DNA of 64,000 nucleotides from JAKAWQ01 sp963840545 (GTDB lineage Bacteria > Pseudomonadota > Alphaproteobacteria > Acetobacterales > Acetobacteraceae): the NCBI GenBank assembly GCA_963840545.1, contig CAWIZE010000015.1, positions 58,652-122,651 of the forward strand, written 5' to 3'. A model generated the notes under the pieces. It did not search any database. It was not told the DNA's origin and was given only the letters and a program-made list of their open reading frames with translations. Of this stretch, positions 50,825 to 59,395 are shown piece after piece; the stretch's first letter is position 1; each line of letters starts with the position of its first letter. Made by a program: the position numbers and the translations under genes.

Positions 50825-52071
50825 CAGCACCACCCTGTGCCCCTTTCGGTGCCCCCTGGGACGCTTCCGGGGACCCCGTCAAGCCCGCCCCCGGCAAACC
50901 TCCCGCCAACCAGCGTGCGCGTGCCCATGGCGGCGAAGCGCTCGGCGTGCCTGCGTGCCTCGCCGTCGAGCGCGAACACGCTCTCGAGCGTCGGCGCGGC
51001 GGGCGCGCCCATGCTTTCCAGCACCTGCTCCACCACCCGCACGATATCGAGGAATCCGATCCGCCGCGCCAGGAACGCGTCCACCGCCGTCTCGTTGGCC
51101 GCGCTCAGGATGGCGGCGGCGCCGCCGCCGGCGCGGATCGCGGCGCGCGCGAGCCCGATCGCGGGAAAGCGCCGGTCGTCCGGCTCGGCGAAGTCGAGCC
51201 GGGCGAGGAGGGCGAGATCGAGCCGCGGGGCCGTGGTCGCCAGCCGCTCCGGCCAGGCCAGCGCATGGGCGATCGGGACGCGCATGTCCGGCGAGGCGAG
51301 CCCCGCGAGGACGCTGCCGTCGGCATAGAAGGCGAGCCCGTGCACCACCGCCTGGGGATGGACGAGCACGCCGATCGCCTGCTCGGGCAGCGCGAAGAGC
51401 CAGGCCGCCTCGATCAGCTCGAGCCCCTTGTTCATCAGGGTCGCGGAATCGATGCTGATCTTGGCGCCCATCGACCAGATCGGATGCTTGAGCGCCGCCT
51501 CGGGGGTCGCCGCCGCCATCTCGGCCAAGCTCGCGGTCCGGAACGGCCCGCCCGAGGCGGTGAGCACGATCTTCTCGAGCGCGCCGCGATTGCCGTCGGC
51601 GAGCGCCTGGAACACCGCGTTGTGCTCGGAATCGACCGGCAGGAGGCAGGCGCCCGCCGCCGCGACGGCGTGGAGCATGATCTCGCCCGCGCACACCAGC
51701 GCCTCCTTGTTGGCCAGCGCGATCGTGCCACCGCGGCGGATCGCGGCCAGCGTCGCCGGCAGCCCGGCTGCCCCGCTGATCGCCGCCATCGTCCAATCCG
51801 CCGGGATCGCGGCCGCCGCCACCACCGCCTCCGCCCCGGCCGCCAACTCCGTCCCGCTCCCCGCGAGGGCGGCGGCCAGCGGGGCCAGCCCCGCGCGGTC
51901 GCGGATCACGACCCGCTCGGCGCCGAGCAGGCGGGCCTGCTCGGCGAGCAGCGCCGCGTTCTTGCCACCCACCAGCACGCGCACGCGGAAGCGCTCCGGA
52001 TGGGCGGCGAGCAGCGAGACGGTCTGCCGACCGACGCTCCCGGTGCTGCCGAGGACGCTCACCGTTTTCAC
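50824..52071 (-). CDS. dxr: Dxr, 1-deoxy-D-xylulose-5-phosphate reductoisomerase
   Basis: A 415-residue enzyme of the MEP isoprenoid pathway, turning DXP into MEP with NADPH. N-terminal VSVLGSTGSVGRQTVSLL, TIALANKEALVCAGE, LLPVDSEHNAVFQAL (metal Asp/Glu), ASGGPFRT, and KISIDSATLMNKGLELIEAAWLF are the expected motifs. The last 20 residues (GVPGSVPGGTERGTGW) are a non-conserved tail. Start is a GTG overlapping the cdsA stop (GTGA); the frame stays open upstream but overlaps cdsA. Its product feeds UppS, its neighbour. Confidence 0.95.
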   Translation of the reverse strand: MKTVSVLGSTGSVGRQTVSLLAAHPERFRVRVLVGGKNAALLAEQARLLGAERVVIRDRAGLAPLAAALAGSGTELAAGAEAVVAAAAIPADWTMAAISGAAGLPATLAAIRRGGTIALANKEALVCAGEIMLHAVAAAGACLLPVDSEHNAVFQALADGNRGALEKIVLTASGGPFRTASLAEMAAATPEAALKHPIWSMGAKISIDSATLMNKGLELIEAAWLFALPEQAIGVLVHPQAVVHGLAFYADGSVLAGLASPDMRVPIAHALAWPERLATTAPRLDLALLARLDFAEPDDRRFPAIGLARAAIRAGGGAAAILSAANETAVDAFLARRIGFLDIVRVVEQVLESMGAPAAPTLESVFALDGEARRHAERFAAMGTRTLVGGRFAGGGLDGVPGSVPGGTERGTGWC

Positions 52072-52880
52072 CGCCACAGCTCCACTCCGGGCCCGAGCGC
52101 CAGTGCCAGGATCGCCGCCGCCGGGACGGCCGCCAGAACCCCATCCAACCGATCGAGGACGCCGCCATGCCCGGGGATCAGGGTCCCCGACTGCTTGACG
52201 CCGAATCGACGCTTGAAGACGCTCTCCAGAAGATCCCCCGCCTGTGATGCCACACCGAGCGTCGCCGAGGCCAGCACAACGCTGGCCGAGGGGCCGGCGG
52301 CAAACCCCTCCGCCACCAGAATTCCGGCGGCGACCGCGAAGGCCAGGCCCCCCGCCGCGCCGGCCCAGGTCTTCGCGGGGGAGATCCGCGGAGCCAGCTT
52401 CGCCCCCCCGACCACCCTGCCGACGAGGTAGGCCCCCAAGTCGCTCGCCCAGACAATCAGCACCACGAACAGCATGTTGCCAAGGCCCGCCGGGCCGTGC
52501 AGCCTGAGCCAGACCGTCGCCACGGCGGCCAGGCCGAGATAGCAGAGCCCCCCCGCGAGCCACCGTCGCGGCCCCGCCCCGCCGGCACGCCCGGCCGCCA
52601 GCGCCGCGCCCACGGCCAGGAGCGCGGCAAGCGCGGCCAGCCCGAAGCCGCCGGCCGCCGCCAGGCTCGCCGCCGCGACCAGCACCGGCAGCAGCGCCCC
52701 GGGCGGGCTCAGGGGAAAGAAACGGCAGACCCGCACCCATTCGACGGCGACCGCCACCCCGGCGAGCGTGACCAGGAGCGCCCAGACGGCACCGCCGAGC
52801 CACAGGCAGACGAGCGCAATCGGGGCCAGGACCAGCGCCGATAGCAGCCGTTGCGGAAGATCGCCGAAGCGCGGCGGCAC
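52068..52880 (-). CDS. cdsA: CdsA, phosphatidate cytidylyltransferase
   Basis: A 270-residue inner-membrane enzyme making CDP-diacylglycerol from CTP and phosphatidate for phospholipid synthesis. About seven membrane helices are visible. The family signature is the stretch APRISPAKTWAGAAGG, then ASQAGDLLESVFKRRFGVKQSG and LIPGHGGVLDRLDG with its metal-binding aspartates. GTG start, three bases after the uppS stop; overlaps dxr at its end. Confidence 0.93.
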   Translation of the reverse strand: MPPRFGDLPQRLLSALVLAPIALVCLWLGGAVWALLVTLAGVAVAVEWVRVCRFFPLSPPGALLPVLVAAASLAAAGGFGLAALAALLAVGAALAAGRAGGAGPRRWLAGGLCYLGLAAVATVWLRLHGPAGLGNMLFVVLIVWASDLGAYLVGRVVGGAKLAPRISPAKTWAGAAGGLAFAVAAGILVAEGFAAGPSASVVLASATLGVASQAGDLLESVFKRRFGVKQSGTLIPGHGGVLDRLDGVLAAVPAAAILALALGPGVELWR

Positions 52881-52883
52881 CGG

Positions 52884-53654
52884 CTAGGGCCTGGCGCCGA
52901 AGCGCCGCTCCCGGCGCGTGTACTCGGCCAGCGCCGCGGCGAAGTCCGCCGCGGCGAAGTCGGGCCACAGCACGTCGAGGAAGACGAGCTCGGAATAGGC
53001 CGCCTGCCAGAGCAGGAAGTTCGACAGCCGCTGCTCGCCGCTGGTGCGCACGATCAGGTCGGGATCCGGCATCGCGGCGGTGGCGAGGAAGCGGCTGAAG
53101 CGCGCCTCGTCCAGCGCCTGCGGATCGAGCCGGCCGGCGGCGATCGCGGCCGCCGCGTCGCGCGCGGCGGCGACGATCTCGGCCCGCGCGCCGTAGGAGA
53201 GGGCGATGGTGAGATGGAGCCGCTGGTTGCCTTCGGTCAGGCTCTCGGCGGCCGCCAGCTCGGCCTGGATGTCCGGGGCGAACCGGCCGGGCTCGCCGAT
53301 CACCGCAAGCCGCACCCCTTCGCCGGCCAGGGCGGCGATCTCGCTCTTGAGGTAGTGGCGCAGCAGGCCGGTCAGGTCGAGCACCTCGGCCGGCGAGCGC
53401 CGCCAGTTCTCGGCGCTGAAGGCGTAGAGCGTGAGCCAGCGGACGCCGTGGTGGATCGCCGCCTTGATGACCCGGCGCACCGCCTCGGCCCCGGCCCGGT
53501 GGCCGGCCACGCGCGGCAGCCCGCGCGCCCGCGCCCAGCGCCCGTTGCCATCCATGATGATGGCGACGTGGGCCGGCACCCGCCCCGCCGTCCCCCGCCC
53601 TTCTCCCTCGGCGGGGGTCGGCGGCGGCTTCGTCTCGTCCAGGGGAGGCCCCAT
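52884..53654 (-). CDS. uppS: UppS, undecaprenyl diphosphate synthase
   Basis: A 256-residue cis-prenyltransferase that makes the undecaprenyl carrier of peptidoglycan and O-antigen. Signature: HVAIIMDGNGRWARARGLPR with the catalytic aspartate, LYAFSAENWRRSPAEV, and DPDLIVRTSGEQRLSNFLLWQ. The C-terminal EYTRRERRFG is typical. The first 20 residues are a proline-rich extension. It starts three bases downstream of the frr stop. Confidence 0.95.
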   Translation of the reverse strand: MGPPLDETKPPPTPAEGEGRGTAGRVPAHVAIIMDGNGRWARARGLPRVAGHRAGAEAVRRVIKAAIHHGVRWLTLYAFSAENWRRSPAEVLDLTGLLRHYLKSEIAALAGEGVRLAVIGEPGRFAPDIQAELAAAESLTEGNQRLHLTIALSYGARAEIVAAARDAAAAIAAGRLDPQALDEARFSRFLATAAMPDPDLIVRTSGEQRLSNFLLWQAAYSELVFLDVLWPDFAAADFAAALAEYTRRERRFGARP

Positions 53655-53657
53655 CGC

Positions 53658-54224
53658 TCAGACCTGCCGGATGTCCCGCTCCTTGTCCGCCAAGGCGTCG
53701 TCCACGCGCTTGACGTAAAGGTCGGTCAGCTTCTGCACCTCGTCCGACCAGCGGCTCATCGCGTCCTGGCTGATCTCGCCCTTCTTCTCGAACTGCCGGA
53801 TATGCTCCATCCCGTCGCGCCGCACGGCGCGGACCGAAACCCGCGCGCCCTCGGCATAGCGGCCGGCGGCCTTGGCAAGCTCCGCCCGGCGCTCGGCGGT
53901 GAGGCTCGGGATCGGCACCCGCACCAGCTGGCCGTCCGCCATCGGATTGAGCCCGAGGCCGGCATCGCGGATCGCCTTCTCCACCACCCCCACGAGCGCG
54001 CGGTCCCAGACCTGGACCGTGATCATTCGCGCCTCCGGCACGCTCACCGTGCCGAGCTGCGCGAGCGGCATCTCGTTGCCATAGGCCGCGACCTTGACCG
54101 GCTCGAGCAGCGCGGGATTGGCCCGGCCCGTGCGCAGGCCGGCGAACTCGCGCCGCAGCATCTCGATCGCGCCGTCCATCCGCCGCTGCAAATCCTCCTT
54201 GAGGGCATTGAGATCCGCCGCCAC
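53658..54224 (-). CDS. frr: Frr, ribosome recycling factor
   Basis: A 188-residue factor (usual length 185) that splits post-termination ribosomes with EF-G. Recognisable segments are LRREFAGLRTGRANPALLEPV, VPEARMITVQVWD, PIPSLTAERRAELAK and the C-terminal helix with DEVQKLTDLYVKRVDDALADKE. It lies 58 bases after pyrH in the standard rpsB-tsf-pyrH-frr order. Confidence 0.95.
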   Translation of the reverse strand: MAADLNALKEDLQRRMDGAIEMLRREFAGLRTGRANPALLEPVKVAAYGNEMPLAQLGTVSVPEARMITVQVWDRALVGVVEKAIRDAGLGLNPMADGQLVRVPIPSLTAERRAELAKAAGRYAEGARVSVRAVRRDGMEHIRQFEKKGEISQDAMSRWSDEVQKLTDLYVKRVDDALADKERDIRQV

Positions 54225-54282
54225 TGCCCGCCTCCCTAGCTGCCTGTCGAGCCGCCCGCCTTCCAGCCGCCCGCTTCCCCGC

Positions 54283-55008
54283 TCATTGCGGCTCGACGAT
54301 CCGGGTGAACCGACCCTCCCCGCGCATCACCTGGGCGAAGGCGCCGGGCGCATGGATGTTGAAGACCAGGATCGGCAGGCTGTTCTCGCGCGCGAGGCTG
54401 ATCGCCGCCGCGTCCATGACGCTGAGGTCCTGGGCCAGCACGTCGAGATAGGAGAGCTCCTCGTAGCGCGCCGCCCCCGGCACCTTGCGCGGATCGGCGG
54501 AGTAGACGCCATCGACCTGGGTGCCCTTGAGCAGCGCGTCGCAGCCCATCTCGGTCGCCCGGAGCGCCGCGGCCGTGTCGGTGGTGAAGAACGGATTGCC
54601 GGTCCCGGCGGCGAAGATCACCACCCGGCCCTTCTCCATGTGCCGCTGGGCGCGGCGGCGGATATAGGGCTCGCAGACGCTCGCCATCGGGATCGCCGAC
54701 TGCACCCGGGTCGCCACCTCGCGGCTCTCGAGCGCGCTCTGCATCGCCAGCGCGTTCATCACCGTGGCGAGCATGCCGATATAGTCCGCCTGGGCGCGGT
54801 CCATGCCCCCGGCGGCGCCGGACACGCCGCGGAAGATATTGCCCCCGCCGATCACCATGCAGACCTGCACCCCGAGCGCCACCACGTCCTCGATATCGGC
54901 GGCGATCGCGCGCAGCGTCTCGGTATCGAGGCCGTATTCGCGCCGTCCCATCAGGGCCTCGCCTGACACCTTCAAGAGGACGCGCCTGTAGGCCGGCTGC
55001 AGCAGCAT
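54283..55008 (-). CDS. pyrH: PyrH, UMP kinase
   Basis: A 241-residue hexameric UMP kinase of the amino-acid-kinase fold, not related to eukaryotic UMP kinases. Motifs: RRVLLKVSGEALMG, CMVIGGGNIFRG, VVIFAAGTGNPFFTTDTAAALRA (in part) and AISLARENSLPILVFNI. It supplies UDP for nucleotide and envelope synthesis. It follows tsf after 72 bases. Confidence 0.96.
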   Translation of the reverse strand: MLLQPAYRRVLLKVSGEALMGRREYGLDTETLRAIAADIEDVVALGVQVCMVIGGGNIFRGVSGAAGGMDRAQADYIGMLATVMNALAMQSALESREVATRVQSAIPMASVCEPYIRRRAQRHMEKGRVVIFAAGTGNPFFTTDTAAALRATEMGCDALLKGTQVDGVYSADPRKVPGAARYEELSYLDVLAQDLSVMDAAAISLARENSLPILVFNIHAPGAFAQVMRGEGRFTRIVEPQ

Positions 55009-55080
55009 CGAATGGGCCTCTTTATGGCGGCGAGCGGTCCCTCATAGGACGCGCCCTCCCGAGGAACAAGCCGGACCTCG

Positions 55081-55974
55081 TCAGGCGGGCGCGGCAGGCC
55101 CGGCGCCCGGCAGCGCAGCGGCCTCGCCGAGCGCGAACCGGGCGAAGCCGGAAAGCCGCACCCCGGACTTCTTCAGGATCGCCGCGACCCGGCTCTCGCC
55201 GTCATGCACCCAGACCTGCTCGAGCAGGACGACCTCTTCGTAGTATTTGCGGATCCGCCCATCGACCATGCGGGCGACGATCTCCTCGGGCTTGCCGGAG
55301 GTGCGCGCCTGCTCGGCCAGCACCGCCCGCTCGCGCTCGAGCGCGGCGGGATCGACGGCGTCGATGTCGATCGCCTCGGGCCGGCTCGCCGCGATATGCA
55401 TGCCGACCTGGCGGCCAAGCTCCAGCAGCGCCTCCGCTTCCCCGATCCCCTCGAGCCCGACGATCACGCCGATCCGGCCGAGCCCCGGGCGGAGTGCGGC
55501 GTGCATGTAGCTCGCCACCACCGGTGCGGCGAGCACCCGGGCGCGGCGCACGGTGATGTTCTCGCCGACGGTCGCGGCCAGCCGGGTCAACGCCTCGGCG
55601 ACACTTTCCCCGCCGGGCAAGGGTGCTGCCAGTATCGCCGCGACGTCCTCGCCAACCTCGAGCGCCACGGCGGCGACCGCGGCGACGAAATCCTGAAAAA
55701 TCTGGTTGCGGGCGACGAAGTCGGTCTCGGCATTGACCTCGACCATCGCCGCGCGCATCGCCGCTCCCCCGGACCGGCTAGCGATGGCGATCAGCCCCTC
55801 GCTCGCCACCCGCCCCGCCCGCTTGGCCGCGGCGGCCAGGCCCTTCTTGCGCAGCCAGTCGGTCGCGGCCTCGAGATCGCCCCCGGTCTCGCTCAGCGCC
55901 CGCTTGCAGTCCATCATCCCCGCGCCGGTCCTCTCGCGCAGATCCTTGACCAGCGCCGCCGTGATCTCAGCCAT
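55081..55974 (-). CDS. tsf: Tsf, elongation factor Ts
   Basis: A 297-residue guanine-nucleotide exchange factor for EF-Tu. The N-terminal UBA-like domain (ITAALVKDLRERTGAGMMDCKRAL), TDFVARNQIFQDFV and HIAASRPEAI are the expected motifs. The start is the ATG giving MAEITAAL; the frame extends upstream over the rpsB tail. C-terminal residues after about 285 are an Ala/Pro-rich extension. It is 14 bases downstream of rpsB, as usual. Confidence 0.96.
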   Translation of the reverse strand: MAEITAALVKDLRERTGAGMMDCKRALSETGGDLEAATDWLRKKGLAAAAKRAGRVASEGLIAIASRSGGAAMRAAMVEVNAETDFVARNQIFQDFVAAVAAVALEVGEDVAAILAAPLPGGESVAEALTRLAATVGENITVRRARVLAAPVVASYMHAALRPGLGRIGVIVGLEGIGEAEALLELGRQVGMHIAASRPEAIDIDAVDPAALERERAVLAEQARTSGKPEEIVARMVDGRIRKYYEEVVLLEQVWVHDGESRVAAILKKSGVRLSGFARFALGEAAALPGAGPAAPA

Positions 55975-55988
55975 CCTCTCCCCCCCGA

Positions 55989-56813
55989 TCAACCGGCCGC
56001 GGGCGCGGCCTCGGCCGCCGGCACCGGCTCTGGCACCGGCTCTGGCACCGGCTCTGGCACCGCCTCTGGCACCGGCTCCGGCGGCAGCTCCTCGGCCGCG
56101 CCCGGGTCGGCCCCGGTGGCGGCCAGCTCGGCGCTGATCCCTTCGAGGACGGCGCCGGCCACCAGCTCGCAATAGAGGTTGATGGCGCGGATCGCATCGT
56201 CGTTGCCCGGGATCGGGAAAGTGACGCCGCGCGGGTCCGAGTTGCTGTCGAGCACCGCGACCACCGGGATGTGCAGCTTCTCGGCCTCCTCGATCGCGAG
56301 TTTTTCCTTATTCGTGTCGATCACGAAGAGGATGTCGGGCAATCCGCCCATCTCCTTGATGCCGCCGAGCGCGCGCTCGAGCTTGTCGCGGTCGCGGGTG
56401 ATCTCCAGCACCTCCTTCTTGGTCAGGCCATGGGTGTCGCCGGAGATCAGCTCCTCGATCTGGCGCAGCCGCCGGATGCTGCCGGTGATGGTCTTCCAGT
56501 TGGTCAGCGTGCCGCCGAGCCAGCGATGGTTGACGTAGTACTGGCCGCAGCGCTTCGCGGCCTCGGCGACGTACTCGGCCGCCGCGCGCTTGGTGCCGAC
56601 GAAGAGCACGCGCCCGCCGGCGGCGGTCACGTCGCGGACCGCGGCGAGCGCGCGCGACATGAGCGGCATGGTCTGCTCGAGGTCGATGATGTGCACCTGG
56701 TTGCGCACCCCGAAGAGGTAGGGGCCCATGCGCGGGTTCCACCGCCTGGTGTGGTGGCCAAAATGGACGCCGGCCTCGAGCAGCTGGCGCAGGGTGAATT
56801 CGGGCATCGCCAT
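55989..56813 (-). CDS. rpsB: RpsB, 30S ribosomal protein S2, with a Pro-Glu-Val tail
   Basis: A 274-residue S2. The core (FTLRQLLEAGVHFGHHTRRWNP, RVLFVGTKRAAAEYVAEAA, YVNHRWLGGTLTNWKTI, PVVAVLDSNSDPRGVTFPIPGNDDA in parts) is standard and ends around residue 225. The last 40 residues are an extension including PEPVPEPVPEPVPEPVPA, encoded by a 12-bp repeat at 56030-56080. Extended acidic tails on S2 occur in alphaproteobacteria. An AAGGA site precedes the ATG. First gene of the long minus-strand block. Confidence 0.95.
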   Translation of the reverse strand: MAMPEFTLRQLLEAGVHFGHHTRRWNPRMGPYLFGVRNQVHIIDLEQTMPLMSRALAAVRDVTAAGGRVLFVGTKRAAAEYVAEAAKRCGQYYVNHRWLGGTLTNWKTITGSIRRLRQIEELISGDTHGLTKKEVLEITRDRDKLERALGGIKEMGGLPDILFVIDTNKEKLAIEEAEKLHIPVVAVLDSNSDPRGVTFPIPGNDDAIRAINLYCELVAGAVLEGISAELAATGADPGAAEELPPEPVPEAVPEPVPEPVPEPVPAAEAAPAAG

Positions 56814-57120
56814 GGGGCGCGTCCTTTCCTTCCGTCCGGTTGAGCCTCCGCGGGGCCAGGCTTCTCGCACCGGACCCGGCCAGACAGGATGACGAATGGC
56901 CGGGAAAGGCGCCCCGCGTGTGAATTACCGGCGTCTCACCCAAAGCGGCGAGGCACGGCCGGCGGCCGCGATATGGCCCAACGGGGCTCGCCTTGCAACC
57001 CCGTCTTACGACACCGGCCCTGCCTCAGAAGCGGGCAGAACCTCGCGCTTCGCCCAAGGAAGAGGCGGCAATCCGGTCATCATGGCGCGAACCCGGCGTC
57101 GCCGGCCGGCATTGCCATTC

Positions 57121-57136
57121 TGGCACGGCGCGTGCA
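57121..57136 (+). promoter_or_regulatory. Sigma-54 promoter of glnB-glnA
   Basis: tggcacggcgcgtgca matches 15 of 16 positions of the RpoN consensus TGGCACG-N4-TTGCW with the invariant GG and GC at the correct 10-base distance. It lies about 95 bases before the glnB start in the 417-base divergent gap with rpsB, which holds no other gene. Nitrogen-limitation control through NtrC is the natural inference; no clear NtrC sites were identified. Confidence 0.85.
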
Positions 57137-57230
57137 AGCCTCTGGGGCGGCCCTTGTCAAGCGCGTGACGGGTCGCGGCGGTTCGGACGCAAAAGGAGGG
57201 TGCTCCGGCCTGGCCGGACGCGAGCGTGCA

Positions 57231-57569
57231 ATGAAAAAGATCGAAGCCGTGATCAAGCCGTTCAAACTCGACGAGGTGAAGGAGGCGTTGCACGAAGTCG
57301 GATTGCAGGGAATAACCGTGGTCGAAGCGAAGGGATTCGGTCGGCAGAAGGGCCACACCGAGCTTTATCGCGGCGCCGAGTATGTCGTGGATTTCCTGCC
57401 GAAAGCGAAACTTGAAGTCGTCTGCGACGACGCGATGGCCGAGCGGGCGATCGAGGCCATCATGACCGCCGCGCGCACCGGGCGGATCGGCGACGGCAAG
57501 ATCTTCGTCAGCAATATCGAGGAGGTGATCCGCATCCGCACCGGTGAGCGGGGCGAGGACGCGATCTGA
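57231..57569 (+). CDS. glnB: GlnB, PII nitrogen regulatory protein
   Basis: A 112-residue trimeric PII signal protein, exactly the family length. It has MKKIEAVIKPFKLDEVKEAL, the T-loop with uridylylation tyrosine Y51 (TELYRGAEYVVDFLPKAK) and the C-terminal IGDGKIFVSNIEEVIRIRTGERGEDAI (in part). It senses 2-oxoglutarate and ATP and controls glutamine synthetase adenylylation and NtrB. The start is fixed by the family N-terminus although its ribosome site is weak. glnA follows after 123 bases. Confidence 0.97.
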   Translation: MKKIEAVIKPFKLDEVKEALHEVGLQGITVVEAKGFGRQKGHTELYRGAEYVVDFLPKAKLEVVCDDAMAERAIEAIMTAARTGRIGDGKIFVSNIEEVIRIRTGERGEDAI

Positions 57570-57692
57570 GACCCGAACCACCCGCCGCGCCGGTCTCCGG
57601 CGATGCGGCGCCTTCCCACCAGACGACCCCCCAACGACGATCCCAATTCGACCACCCCCAAACGACGACAGCAAGCAAGGATGGAGAGACGA

Positions 57693-59126
57693 ATGGCGAA
57701 GCGACCCAGCCCGCCCGGTGGCGGCGTGAGCAAGGTCATGGACATGTTGAAGGAGCACTCGGTCGAGTACGTGGACCTGCGGTTCACCGACCCGCGCGGC
57801 AAGTGGCAGCACACTGCCCAGGCCGTGGTGACGATCGACGAGGAAGCCTTCAAGGACGGCATCATGTTCGACGGCTCCTCGATCGCCGGCTGGAAGGCGA
57901 TCAACGAGAGCGACATGATCCTGATGCCGGATCCGGACACGGCCTGCATGGATCCCTTCTCGGCCAAGCCGTCCCTCATCCTCTTCTGCGACATCCTCGA
58001 GCCCTCCACCGGCCAGCCCTATGGCCGCGATCCGCGCTCGACGGCCAAGAAGGCCGAGGCCTATCTCAGCTCCACCGGGCTCGGCGACACCGCCTTCTTC
58101 GGCCCCGAGGCCGAGTTCTTCGTCTTCGACTCGGCGCGCTTCGGCACCGGCGGGAACTACGGCATGTTCCAGCTCGACAGCACCGAGGGCCCGCAGGCCT
58201 CGATCAAGGACTATCCCGAGGGCAACACCGGGCACCGCCCGACGATCAAGGGCGGCTACTTCCCTGTCCCGCCCGTCGATTCCGAGAGCGACCTGCGCGC
58301 CGAGATGCTCTCGACCATGGGCGAGATGGGCGTCGGGATCGAGAAGCACCACCACGAGGTCGCGCAGAGCCAGCACGAGCTCGGCATCAAGTTCAACCCG
58401 CTGGTCAAGATGGCCGACGCGATGCAGATCTACAAATACTGCATCCACAACGTCGCCCACAGCTACGGCAAGACCGCGACCTTCATGCCGAAGCCGATCT
58501 ACGGCGACAACGGCTCGGGCATGCACTGCCACCAGTCGATCTGGAAGAACGGCAAGCCGCTCTTCGCCGGCAACGGCTATGCCGACCTCTCGGAGATGGC
58601 GCTCTACTATATCGGCGGCATCATCAAGCACGCGAAGGCGCTGAACGCCTTCACCAACCCCGCCACGAACAGCTACAAGCGGCTGATCCCGGGCTTCGAG
58701 GCGCCGGTGCTGCTGGCCTATTCGGCCCGCAACCGCTCGGCCTCCTGCCGCATCCCCTACGCCACCAGCCCCAAGGGCAAGCGCGTCGAGGTGCGGTTCC
58801 CGGACGCCGCGGCCAACCCCTACCTCGCTTTCGCGGCGATGCTGATGGCCGGGCTCGACGGCATCCGCAACAAGATCCATCCCGGCGATCCGATGGACAA
58901 GGACCTCTACGACCTGCCGCCCGAGGAACTGAAGGGCATCCCGACGGTCTGCGGCAGCTTGCGCGAGGCGCTCGGCGCGCTCGAGGCCGACCACGACTTC
59001 CTGCTCGCTGGCGACGTCTTCACCGCCGACCAGGTCGAGAGCTATATCGCCCTGAAATGGACCGAGGTGTACCGCTTCGAGCACACCCCCCACCCGGTCG
59101 AATTCGAGATGTACTACTCCGTCTGA
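57693..59126 (+). CDS. glnA: GlnA, type I glutamine synthetase
   Basis: A 477-residue GSI-beta enzyme making glutamine from glutamate, ammonia and ATP. The beta-grasp domain contains FDGSSIAGWKAINESDM; metal/substrate residues lie in FFGPEAEFFVFD, HHHEVAQSQHELGIKF, GSGMHCHQSIW and the adenylylation loop has Y406 in DKDLYDLPPEE. A GGAGAG site precedes the ATG. The first 12 residues (AKRPSPPGGG) are a short extension relative to E. coli. Transcribed behind glnB from the sigma-54 promoter and probably others. Confidence 0.97.
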   Translation: MAKRPSPPGGGVSKVMDMLKEHSVEYVDLRFTDPRGKWQHTAQAVVTIDEEAFKDGIMFDGSSIAGWKAINESDMILMPDPDTACMDPFSAKPSLILFCDILEPSTGQPYGRDPRSTAKKAEAYLSSTGLGDTAFFGPEAEFFVFDSARFGTGGNYGMFQLDSTEGPQASIKDYPEGNTGHRPTIKGGYFPVPPVDSESDLRAEMLSTMGEMGVGIEKHHHEVAQSQHELGIKFNPLVKMADAMQIYKYCIHNVAHSYGKTATFMPKPIYGDNGSGMHCHQSIWKNGKPLFAGNGYADLSEMALYYIGGIIKHAKALNAFTNPATNSYKRLIPGFEAPVLLAYSARNRSASCRIPYATSPKGKRVEVRFPDAAANPYLAFAAMLMAGLDGIRNKIHPGDPMDKDLYDLPPEELKGIPTVCGSLREALGALEADHDFLLAGDVFTADQVESYIALKWTEVYRFEHTPHPVEFEMYYSV

Positions 59127-59203
59127 CCCGATCCGTCTGACCCGATCCGCCTGACCTCAGGGGGCCCCGCCCGCCTCGCCCGGCGCCCCATCCGTGATCC
59201 TGC

Positions 59204-59231
59204 CCCTCTCCCGCACATTTGCGGGAGAGGG
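59204..59231. other. Perfect 11-bp hairpin downstream of glnA
   Basis: ccctctcccgc-acattt-gcgggagaggg. It stands between two convergent genes and could end transcription or be part of an interspersed repeat, since no T-run follows. Confidence 0.55.
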
Positions 59232-59278
59232 TGGCGAGCCTGCACCGCGCCGGACGAGGGTGCCGCCCTGCTGTCTCG

Positions 59279-59315
59279 AGACAATCGCGAGGCGCGCAGC
59301 GGCGAAGCAATCTCC
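59279..59315 (-). repeat. Dispersed intergenic repeat, copy 2 (inverted)
   Basis: The reverse complement reads ggagattgcttcgccgc...attgtct and matches the element at 28319-28355 in 33 of 37 positions. It lies in the 269-base gap between glnA and the phosphodiesterase, which holds no gene. Confidence 0.75.
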
Positions 59316-59395
59316 CGCCCCCGCCTCCTTGTGCCGCGCAGCGCATTTGGGGGGTCCAGGGGCCCAACCCCTGGGCCCAGCCCCTGGGCCGGGTG

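Noticed and set aside
56030..56080. Repeat array in rpsB as a CRISPR or regulatory repeat
   Set aside because: Units are 12 bp, in frame, without spacers, and encode a PEPV tail.
57190..57200. aaaaggaggg as the glnB ribosome binding site
   Set aside because: It is 30 bases from the only ATG that fits the invariant PII N-terminus, too far for normal initiation; possibly serves a leader or is coincidental.
59204..59231. Rho-independent terminator of glnA
   Set aside because: Strong stem but no T-run on either strand; listed as a hairpin only.
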